In this document: positions 1 through 10,167 of the stretch, one piece after another | How positions within the stretch are numbered: position 1 is the first letter of the stretch | Layout of the letters: each line of letters begins with the position of its first letter | Origin: JACVRM01 sp963809765 | GTDB lineage: Bacteria > Actinomycetota > Thermoleophilia > Gaiellales > Gaiellaceae | DNA length: 64,000 nucleotides | Direction of reading: 5' to 3' | Assembly (NCBI GenBank): GCA_963809765.1 | Contig: CAWEKT010000001.1 | Location: 992,001 to 1,056,000, forward strand | Notes under the pieces: model-generated | The model's input: the letters and a program-made list of their open reading frames with translations, nothing else | What the model was told of the DNA's origin: nothing | Database searches by the model: none | Program-made: the position numbers and the translations under genes

Positions 1-500
1 TCGGCAGCCCGTCGGCGGTTTCCGTGTGGGTGAACGCGAACTACCAGCCGACCCAGGACGCGGTCCCCGTCTTTGACCTCGCGCCCGACCGGCCAACGGG
101 TCACGAGTTCGTCCTCGACCCGGTGGTGACGCAGACAGCGACGAGTGTCACGACGTCGACCACCGCCCAGACGACCACAGTCGTCGGCACGAACCCGTCC
201 GACCGCCGCCGTCCCACGGCTCGCGCTCTCCCCGGCGCCGCACGGCGGGGCGCGCTCGTGCGGCTGCGCTACACGACCGCCGACGACAGCGGAGCGACCC
301 GCGAGGAGCTGCGCGTGCGAGGCCGAACGGTCATCACCCTGATCCGCAGGCCGCTGGCGGCGACCGCTGCGCGTGAGGTGCATGCCGTCGCGTGGCGCGT
401 TCCGCGGCGTGTCTCCGCACCGCTGCGCTTCTGCGTACGCGCGTGGGACGCCGCCGGCAACGCCAGCGCCGAGAGCTGCGCCCGGCTGCGACTCAGTTGA
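1..500 (+). CDS. C-terminal part of a secreted/surface protein (5' end outside window)
   Basis: The frame is open from the first bases of the window, so the N-terminus is missing. About 165 codons are visible. A threonine-rich stretch (TTSTTAQTTT, roughly residues 48-57 of the visible part) leads into a beta-rich C-terminal domain ending AWDAAGNASAESCARLRLS. The phrase WDAAGNAS is typical of Ig-like or fibronectin-like repeats in exported bacterial proteins. The stop TGA (498-500) overlaps the TTG start of the next gene, so the two are probably translated together. No catalytic motif is seen. An extracellular or cell-surface role is inferred from composition only. Confidence 0.6.
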   Translation, partial: GSPSAVSVWVNANYQPTQDAVPVFDLAPDRPTGHEFVLDPVVTQTATSVTTSTTAQTTTVVGTNPSDRRRPTARALPGAARRGALVRLRYTTADDSGATREELRVRGRTVITLIRRPLAATAAREVHAVAWRVPRRVSAPLRFCVRAWDAAGNASAESCARLRLS

Positions 501-2435
501 AGCGACCGGCGCGATTCGCGGCCGCGGGCGTCGCGTGCTGGCTGCTGGCGGGCGTGGCGAGCGGGTCCGCCGTCCCCCAGCAGACGCTCTGTGCGGGCGC
601 CAGCGTGACCATCCACGGCACCGACGGCAACGACCAGCTCACCGGCACGCCCGGCAACGACGTCATCTCGGGCGGCGCGGGGGACGACTCCATCGTCGGC
701 GGCGCCGGCGACGACAGGATCTGCGGCGACGACGGCAACGACCTGCTCCTGCTGGGCCAGGCCGGCAACGACGTCGTCCAGGGCGGGCCCGGGTCGGACG
801 TGGTGTTCGGGGGCAGCGGCGACGACCAGCTCGACGGCGGCGGCGGCGTGGGGCCGCAGGCAGTCGACTACGCCTCCTTCCAGGACGCTCCTGCGGGTGT
901 CGTGGTGAGCCTCCCGGAGGGGCGTGCGACCGGCGACGGCACGGACACGCTCATGGGCCTCGACTCCGCTCATCGGCTCGAGGTTCGCCGACACCATCAC
1001 CGGCGACGCCGGGATCAACTTCCTGTCCGGCGGAGCCGGCGACGACGTCCTCGAGGGTGGCGGCGGCTTCGACTTCGCCACCTACGACTTCGGCGTGACC
1101 GCCAGCCTCGCGACCGGCACGGCCTCGGGGACACAGGGAGCCGACAGGCTCGGCGGCATCGAAGGCCTGATCGGAGGCGGGAGCACCTTCGCGCAGTTCG
1201 CCGGTCCCGACACCTTCACCGGGGACGCGACGGCCAACTATCTCTCGGGCGGAGGAGGGGACGACACGCTTGCCGGCGCGGCGGGCGACGACCGCGTCCA
1301 CGGCGACAGCGGCGACGACCTCGTGCGCGGGGAGGCGGGCGACGACGTCGTCAGCGGCGAGTCCGGCGCGGACGCACTCGACGGCGGTGCCGGCTCCTTC
1401 GACTCGGTCTCGTACCTCGCTGCGGCGGCTGCGGTGGAGGTCGACCTCGCCGCCGGGCGCGCGAACGGGGGCGCCGGAGCCGACACCGTTCGGGGCGCGG
1501 AGGCCGTCTCCGGCTCGGTCCACGACGACACGATCCGGGGCGACGCGGCGGCGAACGCGCTCGCGGGGAACTCCGGCAACGACGCGGTCGCCGGTGGGCC
1601 GTCGTCCGACTTTCTCGGCGGCGGCTCGGGGAGCGACACGTTGACGGGCGGCGCCGGCTCCGACTACTGCCTGGGCGAGCGGCGGCCTGGTTGCGAGGTG
1701 ACGGGCGAGCCCGGGATCCTGCCGGGGCGCGCTGCCCGGCCGCCGGTCGACACGGCCGGGCTGCGGCCGCGAGCCGCAGGTGACCTTGGAAGCGCCGACC
1801 GGCCGCTGAGCCTCTCGGCCGCCGCGGTTCGGGAGCGCAGCGCAGCCGCCTTCTCGCAGCTCGCAAGCTGCGGCGTGCGGTGCATCCGCCCGGCCCCCAC
1901 CACGCCGGAGCGCGCGACATCTGACTCCCCGCCACGCGATCTCCTGCCCAACGCCTTCCGTCGCCTGGCGACCGCGGAGCAGAACGGCGAGGGAACCGCA
2001 GACTTCGAGTACTGGGGGACGCCGGCCTGCTTCACCACGCGCCGGCCCTACGAGACCTCGATCGCCCCGCCGCGGCAGGTGGAGCCCGTCGGAACCGACG
2101 GCAGGACGGAGGAAGCCTGGTGGCAGGCGAAGCTGTGGCGGTACGACAAGAGCCGGCGCTCCTGGCGGCTCCAGCGCGCCACCGGGTGGTCACGCGCCTA
2201 CATCGCGGGCCCGAACGCCGTCACCGGGCTGCCGGTCTGGCAGGACCCGAGCCGGCGCCTGTTCACGCGGACCCTGCCGCGGGTTCGGGTCCCCGCGGGA
2301 CGCTACGCCTGGGGCGCGCAGATCTACTGGGAGCGAAGCGGGCGGAGCGTCTACGGCTGGGTGGAGCCGCACGTGGCGTACGGCAGTAGTCCGCGCTACC
2401 CCAAGTGGTGCAGCTTCGGACGCGGCGCTAGGTAG
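497..2435 (+). CDS. Secreted RTX-repeat protein with a C-terminal Trp-rich domain (one frameshift)
   Basis: The TTG start at 497 overlaps the upstream stop and opens a signal peptide (MKRPARFAAAGVACWLLAG...SGSA). The next ~380 residues carry many hemolysin-type calcium-binding nonapeptides (GGAGDDSIVGG, GDDGND, GNSGND), the RTX beta-roll that folds on binding Ca2+ outside the cell. The frame changes at about 964-970: GLDS and LIGSRFADTITGD join if one C is removed from gactccgctc. The last ~160 residues are not RTX. They form a Trp/Tyr-rich domain ending YPKWCSFGRGAR that resembles the two small secreted proteins at 33503-33991 and 34182-34682. The stop overlaps the convergent kinase gene by 8 bases. 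No protease, lipase or other catalytic domain is visible, so it looks structural or adhesive. Confidence 0.7.
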
Positions 2436-5400
2436 GGCACGGCCTGCGGTCGCTGTCGGGGAGGAACGCGCGCCGCTCCTCCGCCTCCAGGTCGCGTCCG
2501 GCCAGCGCGCAGGCGTACGCGGCGAGCCGCCTGGCATCCCTCCAGAGCGCGCCGTCCCAGAGGAGTGTGCGCCCGTCGAAAGCAGTCGTGGCCAGTGGAG
2601 AGCCGGTGGGGGACCACGCGACCGTCAGCTCGCCCGCCTGGTCGCCCAGGTCGGGCCCCAGACGGCGCCGGGCGTCGACGTCCCACAGGCTCGCGCGCCC
2701 GTTGCGGTGACCCTCCGCGAGGAACCGCCCGTCGGGCGAGAACGCCACGCTGACGCCGCCCTCGCTCCCAGCCAGCAGCGTTGACTCGCCGCTCTCCACG
2801 TCCCAGAGCGTCAGCCCTTCCGCGCCCGCGCCGCCAGCGTCGCTCCGTCCGGAGCGAACGCGAGGCCCTCGACCGGCTCGGAGGCGATTCGCTCCAGACG
2901 GCGTACGCGTCGGTTCCCGAGCTCGACGAGCCGGACGCCGCCGTCCTCGGTCGCGGCCGCCAGGCGCTCACCGTCCGCGCTGATAGCGAGGCGCTCGATC
3001 CCGGCACCGAGTCGCAGCGCGTCCCGCTGCCCGCCGTTCGCCGGACGCGGGAACACGACCGTCCCGTCCGCCGTCCCGACCGCCAGCACACCACGTCCAG
3101 CCGCCGCAGTCCTGGCAGCGCCCGCAACCTCCAGCGGCTGCTGGCTGGTCCGCAAACGCGGCGCTGCCTGTTGCAAAGACCACAGCACGGCCGAGCCGTC
3201 CGGCTGGCACGACGGCCAGGCGCTCGCCGCCGGGGACGAACGCGAGCTCGCGGCCGCCGGCAGGAGGTCCTCCGGGTCCCGTGTCCGGCTTCGGCGGCAG
3301 TGTCAGCCTCGCCGTCGTACGGACGTCGAACACGGACAGCGGGTTGTCCAGGCCCGTGGTGACGAAGAGGCGTCCGCTGGGCGAGAAACCGGCGTCGGCC
3401 GCGACGGCTCCTGAACCGAGTGAGCGGTACAGCGGGCTCCCCTTCGCGCCCCAGACGGCCACGCTGCCGTCCGCTGCGGTGCTCAGGAGCCGCTCGGCCC
3501 CGTTCGTCAGCGACGTAGGCGAGACCCGTGACGGACGCGGCGTGTCCGGCGAAGAGCTCTCGAGCCGCGCGCCACTGATGGACTGTTCCGGAGCTCGTCC
3601 CGGCCGCCAGCGTCGTGCCGTCACGACCGTAGGCGAGCGCGGTCACACGCTCTCCAGGGCTTACCGAAAGCGTCCGCAGCTTTGCGCCACTCGGGGCCCA
3701 TTCGGTCACGTCCGCCGTGCCGGACGAGGTCGCGAACCGCCCCGCGCCTGCGGCAACCGCCTGGATGGCCTCGAGGCCCGTCGGAACGACCTGGACCTCG
3801 TCGCCACGGAGGAGAGCCAACCCGTTGGCTGTCGCTGCCGCGATCGTCCGCCCGTCTGGCGCAAACGCGAGGGATCCAATCGGCCCGGTGGAGATGCGGA
3901 CCGGCTCGCCGGTCTCGTTCAGCCCGGGCAGCTGCACCCGGCGCACGAAGCCGTTTCTCGTCCCGACGGCGAGCACCCTTCCGTCGGGGCTCGCGGCGAT
4001 GCTGCGAGCCCCGCCCGGGCTGCTGGGCACGGCTCCGAGACGAGAGCCTTCCGGTCGCCAGGCCTCGACCGTCCCGGTTGCCGTGAGCCCCACGACGCTG
4101 TCCAGCCCCGTGACGACCCGGCGCACGTCTTCCGCGCCCAGCGTCGCACGCGGCCTGCCCGAGGGCGTGACGAGGACGATCCCGCGAGGGCTCGCGAGTG
4201 CGACCAGCGTGCCGTCGGAGGACGCAGCGACCCCGTGCGCACGCTCCGTCACCGGCGGCAGGTAGCGAATCAGCCGCCGGGCAGCGTAGACCGCCTCCCG
4301 CAGTGCGTTCTCGGAGTCGATCCCCGGCCGGGTGCGATAGGCCGCCACGCCGAGCAGGAGCGCCTGGTCGAGCCGCTGCGTGGCGACGGCCGTGTCGACG
4401 GCCCTGACCAGGGACCCCGATGTCGCCAGTCGCGCCTTGTCATCGGCCCGGTCGCGCTGTTGCAGCGCGAAGACCGCCGAGCCGACTGCGGCAAGCAGCA
4501 GGAGCGCAAGTGCCGCGCTGAGGCCGACGAGCCTGCGATTCCGCTTGCGTGCGGTCTCGAGCTCGTCGGCGTGTGCCGCCCGGCTTGCGGCGAGGAACTC
4601 GCGCTCCAGCGCATCGAGATCGGTGCGGTTGTCGTCTTCGAGCTCGGCGGCCGCGTCCAGCCGCGTCCCACGAAGCAGCGCTCCCGGATCGCGGCCGAGC
4701 GACGCCCACTCCTCCGCCGCCGCGCGCAGCCGCTGGCGAGCCATCAGGGTCTCTCGACTCTCGTCCAGCCAGCGCTCGAGCAGCGGCCACTCGCGCAGGA
4801 CGGCCTCGTGCGCGACCTCGACCGTCCGCTCGCCGATGGTCATCAGGCGGGCGGCCACCAAGTGCCCGAGCACGCGCTCCGCTACTTCTGCGTCCACGGC
4901 GACGGACGTGATCTCGTCCCGGCTCGCGCGGCGTCGCGTGTACTCCTGCCGCTCGTTGACGGCGGCGAGCCGGAGGAACATCCGGCGTGCGACGTCCTGA
5001 TCGTCTTTCGGCAGCTCGCGGTACACCCGGTCGGCTGTCTTCGCGATCGCCTCCTGGACACCGCCTGCGTCGTGGTACGCCTCGAGCGTGAGCGTGTCGT
5101 GTTCACGCCTGCGCCACGTCTCGAGCAACGCGTGCGAGAGGAGGGGGAGGGAGCCGGGCTCGTCACCGAGGTCGGTCAGGATCTGCTCCACCAGGCCGGG
5201 CTGGAGTGCCAGGCCCGCCCCGGCTGCCGGTCCCTCGATCGCTCGCCGCAGCTCGTGCTCCGTCATACGGCCGACGAGCGTCTGGCTGCGCTCGACCGCA
5301 GCGGCGAGCGCGGGAAAGGCGGCACAGTGACCGTAGAAGTCGGCTCGCATGGCAAGCACCACTACGACTGGCGCGTCCCCTGCCGCGGCGTGGAGCAGCG

Positions 5401-8026
5401 CGTCCACGAATGCACGGCGTTCGGCGTCGTCGGGACACAGGGTGAACGTCTCCTCGAACTGGTCGACCAGAAGCAGCAGGCGTGTGTCCGCCGGCGCCTC
5501 GAGCAGCGCCTGCCGAAGCGCCAGGACGACATGCGCCGGGTCGCGGCGGAGGTCGTCTGCGAGCGCTCCCGCTGGGACGTGCGCAAGGGCGGCGAGCCTC
5601 ACCGCGAGCTCCGCGAGTGGCGTCGAACCCGGAGACAGGTCGATGACCCGCGAGGCGGGCGCTTCCGACGCAGCTTGAAGGGCGGGCACTACTCCGGCGT
5701 GGAGGACGGACGACTTGCCGCTGCCTGACGCCCCGACCAGCGCGTGCAGCCGACTCTCGAGCAGCCTGGCGATGACCTCGGCGATCAGCTCCTCGCGGCC
5801 GAAGAAACGGTCGGCGTCCTCGACCCCGAAACGGCTCGAGTCCCTGGTATGGCTGCGTCTCGGGGACGACCGTGGCGCGCCGACGCTCCTCTCCACGGGC
5901 GAGCACGGTGCGAGCAAGTCGGCTGCGGTCGTCGTCGAGGGCAGCTCGCCGCCGTCGGACTCGCTCGGCCTGCCCGGCCTGGAGCTCCGACAAGGCGCAG
6001 CTGCGCGTCGTCCAGCAACGCGCGCAGTCCGCTGGCCGTCTCGGCCGGGCCCTTGCCGCGGCTCTCACGCCAGAGCCGGCCTATCTCGGCGGCGAGAGCG
6101 AGCAGCCGGTCGCCGTCTGGACCGCTCGAGGCCCCACGCGAGCGCGGCGCGGATGTTGTGCTCGTCGGCAAGCACGTCGGCCGGTGAGCCAGCAAGTGCC
6201 TCGGCGTGGGCTGCCTCCGCGGCCACGTTCGTGTAGTACGCCGCGTGCCGGTTCGCGAGGTCGCTGCACTGCTCGCCGACAAGTCGGTCGGTTCCGAGCG
6301 CTCGCAGGGCCGGGTGCACGTCGAACCGGCCTGTGCCTTCGGCAGGGCGTACCAGCCCGGCATCGGCCAGCGCCGCCAGGTCGTCGAGGCCGGCTCCGCC
6401 GACAGCCTGGGCTGCGTCGACGGTGAACGTGCCGGGAAAGACGGACAGGTGGGCGAACGTCTCCCGCGACTCGTCCGAGAGGAGGTTGATCGCCCAGGTG
6501 AGCGACAGGCTGTCGCGCCCGTGCGAATCGCGGTCGCTCACCTGGCCGCGACGGAGGTCCTCGATGCGCGCCTGGAGGTTCTCCACCGACAGGAGCCGCG
6601 TGCGCGCTGCCGCGAGCTCGATCGCCAAGGGCAGCCTGTCGACGGCTTCGCAGAGCGCGGCTACGGCAGCGTCGGAGGCGGCCGAACCAGCCCGTTCACG
6701 AAAGAGCTCGACCGCCTCGTCGGCGGGAGCGGCGCGACCTCGTGGACATGTTCGAGGTCGCGCCCGGAGGAGGTTGAGGCTGTCGCCACGAGCTGCAGGC
6801 CGGGTGCCATCGCGAGCAGCTCGTCGAGCTCGTCGGCCACGTCTTCCGCATCGTCGACGACAACGATCGCTGTGCCGTCGCCGAGCACGAGGCGCAGCGA
6901 CTCCGCCGGCGCCTCGTCACCGCCTAGGCCGAGCCGCCGGGCGAGCGCGGGCAGCACGCAGCGGCGGCCGCACGCCGGTCGCCTCGTCGATCCAGACGAC
7001 GCTGCAGCGTCGCTCCGCCGCCGCCCGCATCGCCACGGCGAGGGCAAGCCGGGTGCGCCCCGACCCGGGGGCTCCGACGAGGGTCAGGTGCCGGGTCCCT
7101 TCGCCGAGCAGCGTGGTCAGATCGGCGAGCTCACGAGACCGTCCGACGAAGCTCCGCAGCACCGGCAGTGGGCGCGGCCGTGCCATCCGCGAGCGCGGCC
7201 CCGCGACGAGCTCGGCCAGGGCGCGCGCCAGCTCGCCACAACTGCCGAAGCGCTGAACCGGCTCCTTGGCGAGTGCCTTAACGAGGATCGGCTCGAGCGG
7301 CGCCAGGACGCCGCTCGGGTCGGCGAGCGGCGGCGGCGCCTCGCGCAGCTGCGCGAAGACCATCGCGGCGTCGCTGTCGCGGGCGAACGGCGGCTGCCCC
7401 GTCAGGCACTCCCAGGCAACGCACCCAAGCGCATAGACATCGGTGCGCCCATCGAGGGGTCGGCCGTCGATCTGCTCCGGCGAGGCGTACGCGAGCGTCC
7501 CCAGGAGCTGGCCCGGCTGGGTCAGCCGCTGGTCGGCTCCGAGCTCCCGAGCCAGGCCGAAGTCGGCCAGGTATGCACGACCTGCGACGTCGAGCAAGAC
7601 GTTCGCGGGCTTGACGTCGCGGTGCAGCAGACCGCGGGCATGGGCGGCATCGAGTGCGTCCGCAACCTGCTCCAGGATCTGGACAGCGCGGTCGGGGCCC
7701 AGGGGCCCCTCGCGCCGGAGGAGCGAGCCGAGATCCTCACCCTCGATGTAGCGCATGGCGAGATAGAGCACGCCGTCTCGCTCGCCTGCGGCGTACACCG
7801 GCACGACGTGGGGGTGCTCCAGGGAGGCCGCCAGCCGTGACTCCTCCAGGAAGCGCCGCCGGAACTGGTCGTCCCGGGCGAGCTCGGTGGACAGCAGCTT
7901 GAGCGCGACGGGGCGGCCGAGCTCGAGCTCCACGGCCAGATACACGTCGCCCATTCCTCCGCGTCCGAGCAGACGCTCGAGCCGGTAACCGGCCAGCTTC
8001 GAGCCGACCTCTGGCGCAAGGGCCAT
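2428..8026 (-). CDS. Giant Ser/Thr kinase - NB-ARC-like ATPase - nSTAND1 - WD40 signalling protein (multiple frameshifts)
   Basis: Reading down from ATG 8026, residues ~1-270 are a Hanks-type kinase: glycine loop GRGGMGDVYLA, ALKLL lysine, catalytic HRDVKPANVLL, DFGLA, and ASPEQ in place of APE. Next comes an AAA/NB-ARC-like ATPase (Walker A VGAPGSGRTRL, Walker B AIVVVDDAED, then LPLAIELAAARTRLL and a winged-helix-like region). A helical linker leads to a second NTPase of the nSTAND1 type (QPYQGLEPF, FFGREEL, Walker A GASGSGKSSVL, Walker B LLLLVDQFEETF). A transmembrane helix (LVGLSAALALLLLAAVGSA) precedes WD40-like propeller repeats (SIAASPDGRVLAVG, SLAFAPDGRTIAAA, SVAFSPDGRFLAEG). The frame changes near 6960, 6700, 6140, 6000, 5830, 3520, 3185 and 2800, with conserved sequence on both sides. 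One polypeptide of ~1,860 residues is the simplest reading. A split into kinase-ATPase and nSTAND-WD40 genes near 6000 is possible but no start codon context supports it. Likely membrane-anchored, kinase and ATPases inside. Confidence 0.68.
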
Positions 8027-8096
8027 AGGGCAGTTCTAACGGGGTCGGAGCGGTCTGCCTAGCCCTGTGCGGGGTCGTCCGTGGGACGTGCGGTCG

Positions 8097-8123
8097 TTGA
8101 GCCTGGCTTGAGGTCGCGTTGAC
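8097..8123 (+). promoter_or_regulatory. Triple 11-bp direct-repeat operator (TTGAG, TTGAG, TTGAC)
   Basis: Three five-base repeats start at 8097, 8108 and 8119, exactly 11 bp apart, 63 bp before the GTG of the metallopeptidase gene. Eleven-bp spacing on one helix face is the known geometry of binding sites for SARP and OmpR/PhoB-type winged-helix activators. The same array occurs at 9128-9154 and, reversed, at 34731-34757. The regulator is not identified. Confidence 0.6.
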
Positions 8124-8185
8124 AGGTCGAGCGGATCGTCCGCTCACGGGTCGCACGGGCGACCTCTCACCTGAAAGGAATCACC

Positions 8186-8989
8186 GTGAAGCGCATCCTC
8201 CTTGCCCTCATCGCCCTCGTCGTCCTCGCCGCCGGCATCGCTGCCGCGGGCACGGGCTCCGCAAAGGCACTCAACCCGCAGGAGCAGACGAGCATTGGCA
8301 ACGTCGTCGATTACACCTGGTGGGACCTCCACCGCTTCTGGACGCTCAACTTCAACACGTGGGGCTGGCGGTACAGCTATCCCGGCGTTCGCTACTTCAA
8401 TCCCGGCCCGTACACGAACTTCAACACGGGCACAAACTGCGGCTCGACGTCCGACAACACCTTCATCTACGACTCCGGCGTCTACTGCACGGCCGACCGC
8501 AGCATCTACGTCAACGTCAACAACGCCCAGGGACTCGTCAACACGAACAAGGACGGCACCGCGGCGTTCCTGATCGCGCACGAGTTCGCGCACCACATCG
8601 CGCACCTCCAGGGCCGGTTCCTCGGCAAGATGCTCAAGGAGCGCGAGCTCAACGCGGACTGCCTCGCCGGGATGTACTTCAAGTACGGCATGCGCTACTC
8701 CGGCTTGCTGAACGCGACCGACCTCGCCGAGGCGCGGTACGGCATCTATCAGCGGTTCGGCGGCGACTCGGCGGGCCATGGGACGTGGTCCGAGCGCCTG
8801 GCGTGGTTCGACTACGGCTACGCCACGTACGACATCGGCGCGTGCAACCGCACCTTCGGTTGGTACGGAGGCCCCGCGGCCTCGCGGGGGGCGGTCAAGC
8901 CCAACCCGCGCGTGCGCTGGAAGCAGGTGCGGCCCGCGACGAAGCGGCCGGTCGGCCCGCCGGTGCTGGCTCCGGCGCCCTCTCGCTGA
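8186..8989 (+). CDS. Secreted neutral zinc metallopeptidase (YpfJ/Zn_peptidase-like)
   Basis: The GTG at 8186 follows a GAAAGGAA ribosome site. A signal peptide (MKRILLALIALVVLAAGIAAAG) ends near residue 27. The catalytic helix HEFAHHIAHLQG (about residue 130) gives the two HExxH histidines and the glutamate. ELNADCLAGMY about 25 residues later supplies the third zinc ligand, as in the neutral zinc metallopeptidase family (PF04228-type). The later HGTWSERLAWFDYGY...CN segment also matches that family. The C-terminal tail is basic and proline-rich and may contact the wall. It is a paralog of the next gene, with a triple-repeat operator upstream and a strong hairpin downstream. Likely an exported hydrolase; the substrate is unknown. 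Confidence 0.78.
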   Translation: MKRILLALIALVVLAAGIAAAGTGSAKALNPQEQTSIGNVVDYTWWDLHRFWTLNFNTWGWRYSYPGVRYFNPGPYTNFNTGTNCGSTSDNTFIYDSGVYCTADRSIYVNVNNAQGLVNTNKDGTAAFLIAHEFAHHIAHLQGRFLGKMLKERELNADCLAGMYFKYGMRYSGLLNATDLAEARYGIYQRFGGDSAGHGTWSERLAWFDYGYATYDIGACNRTFGWYGGPAASRGAVKPNPRVRWKQVRPATKRPVGPPVLAPAPSR

Positions 8990-9009
8990 ACCTCGAGCAT
9001 CGGATCGTT

Positions 9010-9039
9010 CCGAGCGCCCCGCGGAAGCGGGGCGCTCGG
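9010..9039 (+). terminator. Hairpin terminator after metallopeptidase 1
   Basis: A perfect 13-bp stem (ccgagcgccccgc and its complement) with a GGAA tetraloop lies 21 bases after the stop. There is no long T tract, as is common in high-GC actinobacteria. It insulates this gene from the paralog downstream. Confidence 0.65.
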
Positions 9040-9127
9040 TCGTGTATCCGACCCGCTCCAGCCGCTGGTGAGCGCCCGCCAGCCTCGTCACACCACGCTC
9101 ACGCTCGTTCTGACCCGAACTGGCCCC

Positions 9128-9154
9128 TTGAGCCGCTGTTGAGGGGCGGTTGAG
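9128..9154 (+). promoter_or_regulatory. Triple 11-bp direct-repeat operator (three perfect TTGAG)
   Basis: TTGAG occurs at 9128, 9139 and 9150, exactly 11 bp apart, with the last copy ending 52 bp before the ATG at 9207. This is the cleanest of the three arrays in the window. No clear TAnnnT -10 box follows, so the promoter probably depends on an activator. Confidence 0.65.
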
Positions 9155-9206
9155 CGCCTGGCTCGACGCTCTGCGTGTCATTCACCGACTACCCAAGGAG
9201 ATTCCA

Positions 9207-10070
9207 ATGACACGCATCATCACCAAGATCGCAATCCTCGCAGTGGTCGTCGTCGCCGCCTTCGGCGCCGCCGAGTCCGCGCGGGCGATGAACCCGCAGC
9301 ACACCAGCGCCTGGACGCTCATCAACGACGTCAACTTCAACCTGCAGACCGGCGCCACCTCATACGGCAGCGTCGAGCACTTCTGGATGCTCACCCTCCG
9401 CAACTGGGGCTATCGGTACGTTCGGCCGGGGCTCTCCCTCTACGGCCAGCACTTCGGGTATCCCGGATCGGGCTGTGGGCCCACGTCTGACCCGGACATC
9501 CAGAACAACGGGTTCTACTGCCCCGACGACGGAGGCATCTTCCTCCACTACGAGTACATGCAGTCCCTCCTCAACACCTTCGGCGACTTCGGTCCCGGCG
9601 GCTTCATGGCTCACGAGTGGGGCCACCGGGTCCAGCACTACCTCGGCTTCAGCGAGAACAGCTTCCGCACCGAGTACCACGCGGACTGCCTCGCCGGCAT
9701 GTACACCCGCTGGGGTTACGCGGCGGGCAAGCTGACCGGCGGCGACTACTGGGAGTTCTCGAATTGGCTCTCGAGCCAGTCGAAGAGCGACTCCCACGGC
9801 AGCGGCGCGAACCGGTCGGCCTGGTTCCGCCACGGCTACACGAACTACAGCCTGGCGGCTTGCAACCAGGCGCTCACCCTGACCGTCGCCTTCGCGAACG
9901 GCAAGGTCATCCTGAAGCCGAAGGTCAAGCGGCCGATCGACCTGACCCCGTCGGCCACGCTGCCGAAGGGCGGCAAGGTCATTCAGATCGGCGGTGGCAA
10001 GTTCAACGGCCCCGTCCCCGCGCAGGCCGACCAGCCCGTCGCGGTGAGCTCCCTGGCCCTCATCTTCTGA
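9207..10070 (+). CDS. Secreted neutral zinc metallopeptidase paralog
   Basis: The ATG at 9207 has AAGGAG six bases upstream, which decides it over the in-frame upstream ATG at 9150. The signal peptide is MTRIITKIAILAVVVVAAF...SARA. The active-site helix is HEWGHRVQHYLG (HExxH), and EYHADCLAGMYTRWG carries the third ligand. CPDDGGIFLHYEYM and HGSGANRSAWFRHGY match the same family positions as the upstream paralog. The two share fold and order but differ in the second active-site block, so this is an old duplication. The C-terminal ~60 residues are basic and valine-rich with no known domain. Monocistronic: flanked by hairpins at 9010-9039 and 10095-10126. Confidence 0.78.
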   Translation: MTRIITKIAILAVVVVAAFGAAESARAMNPQHTSAWTLINDVNFNLQTGATSYGSVEHFWMLTLRNWGYRYVRPGLSLYGQHFGYPGSGCGPTSDPDIQNNGFYCPDDGGIFLHYEYMQSLLNTFGDFGPGGFMAHEWGHRVQHYLGFSENSFRTEYHADCLAGMYTRWGYAAGKLTGGDYWEFSNWLSSQSKSDSHGSGANRSAWFRHGYTNYSLAACNQALTLTVAFANGKVILKPKVKRPIDLTPSATLPKGGKVIQIGGGKFNGPVPAQADQPVAVSSLALIF

Positions 10071-10094
10071 GAACCACCTCGCTCCCTCCCCTCC

Positions 10095-10126
10095 TGAGCC
10101 CGGGAAGCCTCGACTTCCCGGGCTCA
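10095..10126 (+). terminator. Hairpin terminator with short T run
   Basis: A 13-bp perfect stem (tgagcccgggaag with its complement) and 6-nt loop are followed within 4 bases by GTTTT. It lies 24 bases after the second metallopeptidase stop and isolates it from hisC. Confidence 0.75.
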
Positions 10127-10155
10127 GCCCGTTTTCGGAGACGGGGAGGCGGGGG

Positions 10156-10161
10156 TAGAGT
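10156..10161 (+). promoter_or_regulatory. Leaderless-type -10 box for hisC (TAGAGT)
   Basis: TAGAGT is followed by 6 nt and then the GTG at 10168, so transcription should start at or next to the start codon. No ribosome site precedes the gene, which fits a leaderless mRNA. Confidence 0.55.
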
Positions 10162-10167
10162 CCGCTC

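Noticed and set aside
3281..5728. 815-residue plus-strand open frame
   Set aside because: It lies opposite the nSTAND-WD40 coding region and shows no domain or normal composition; it is a high-GC shadow. The same holds for other long antisense frames.
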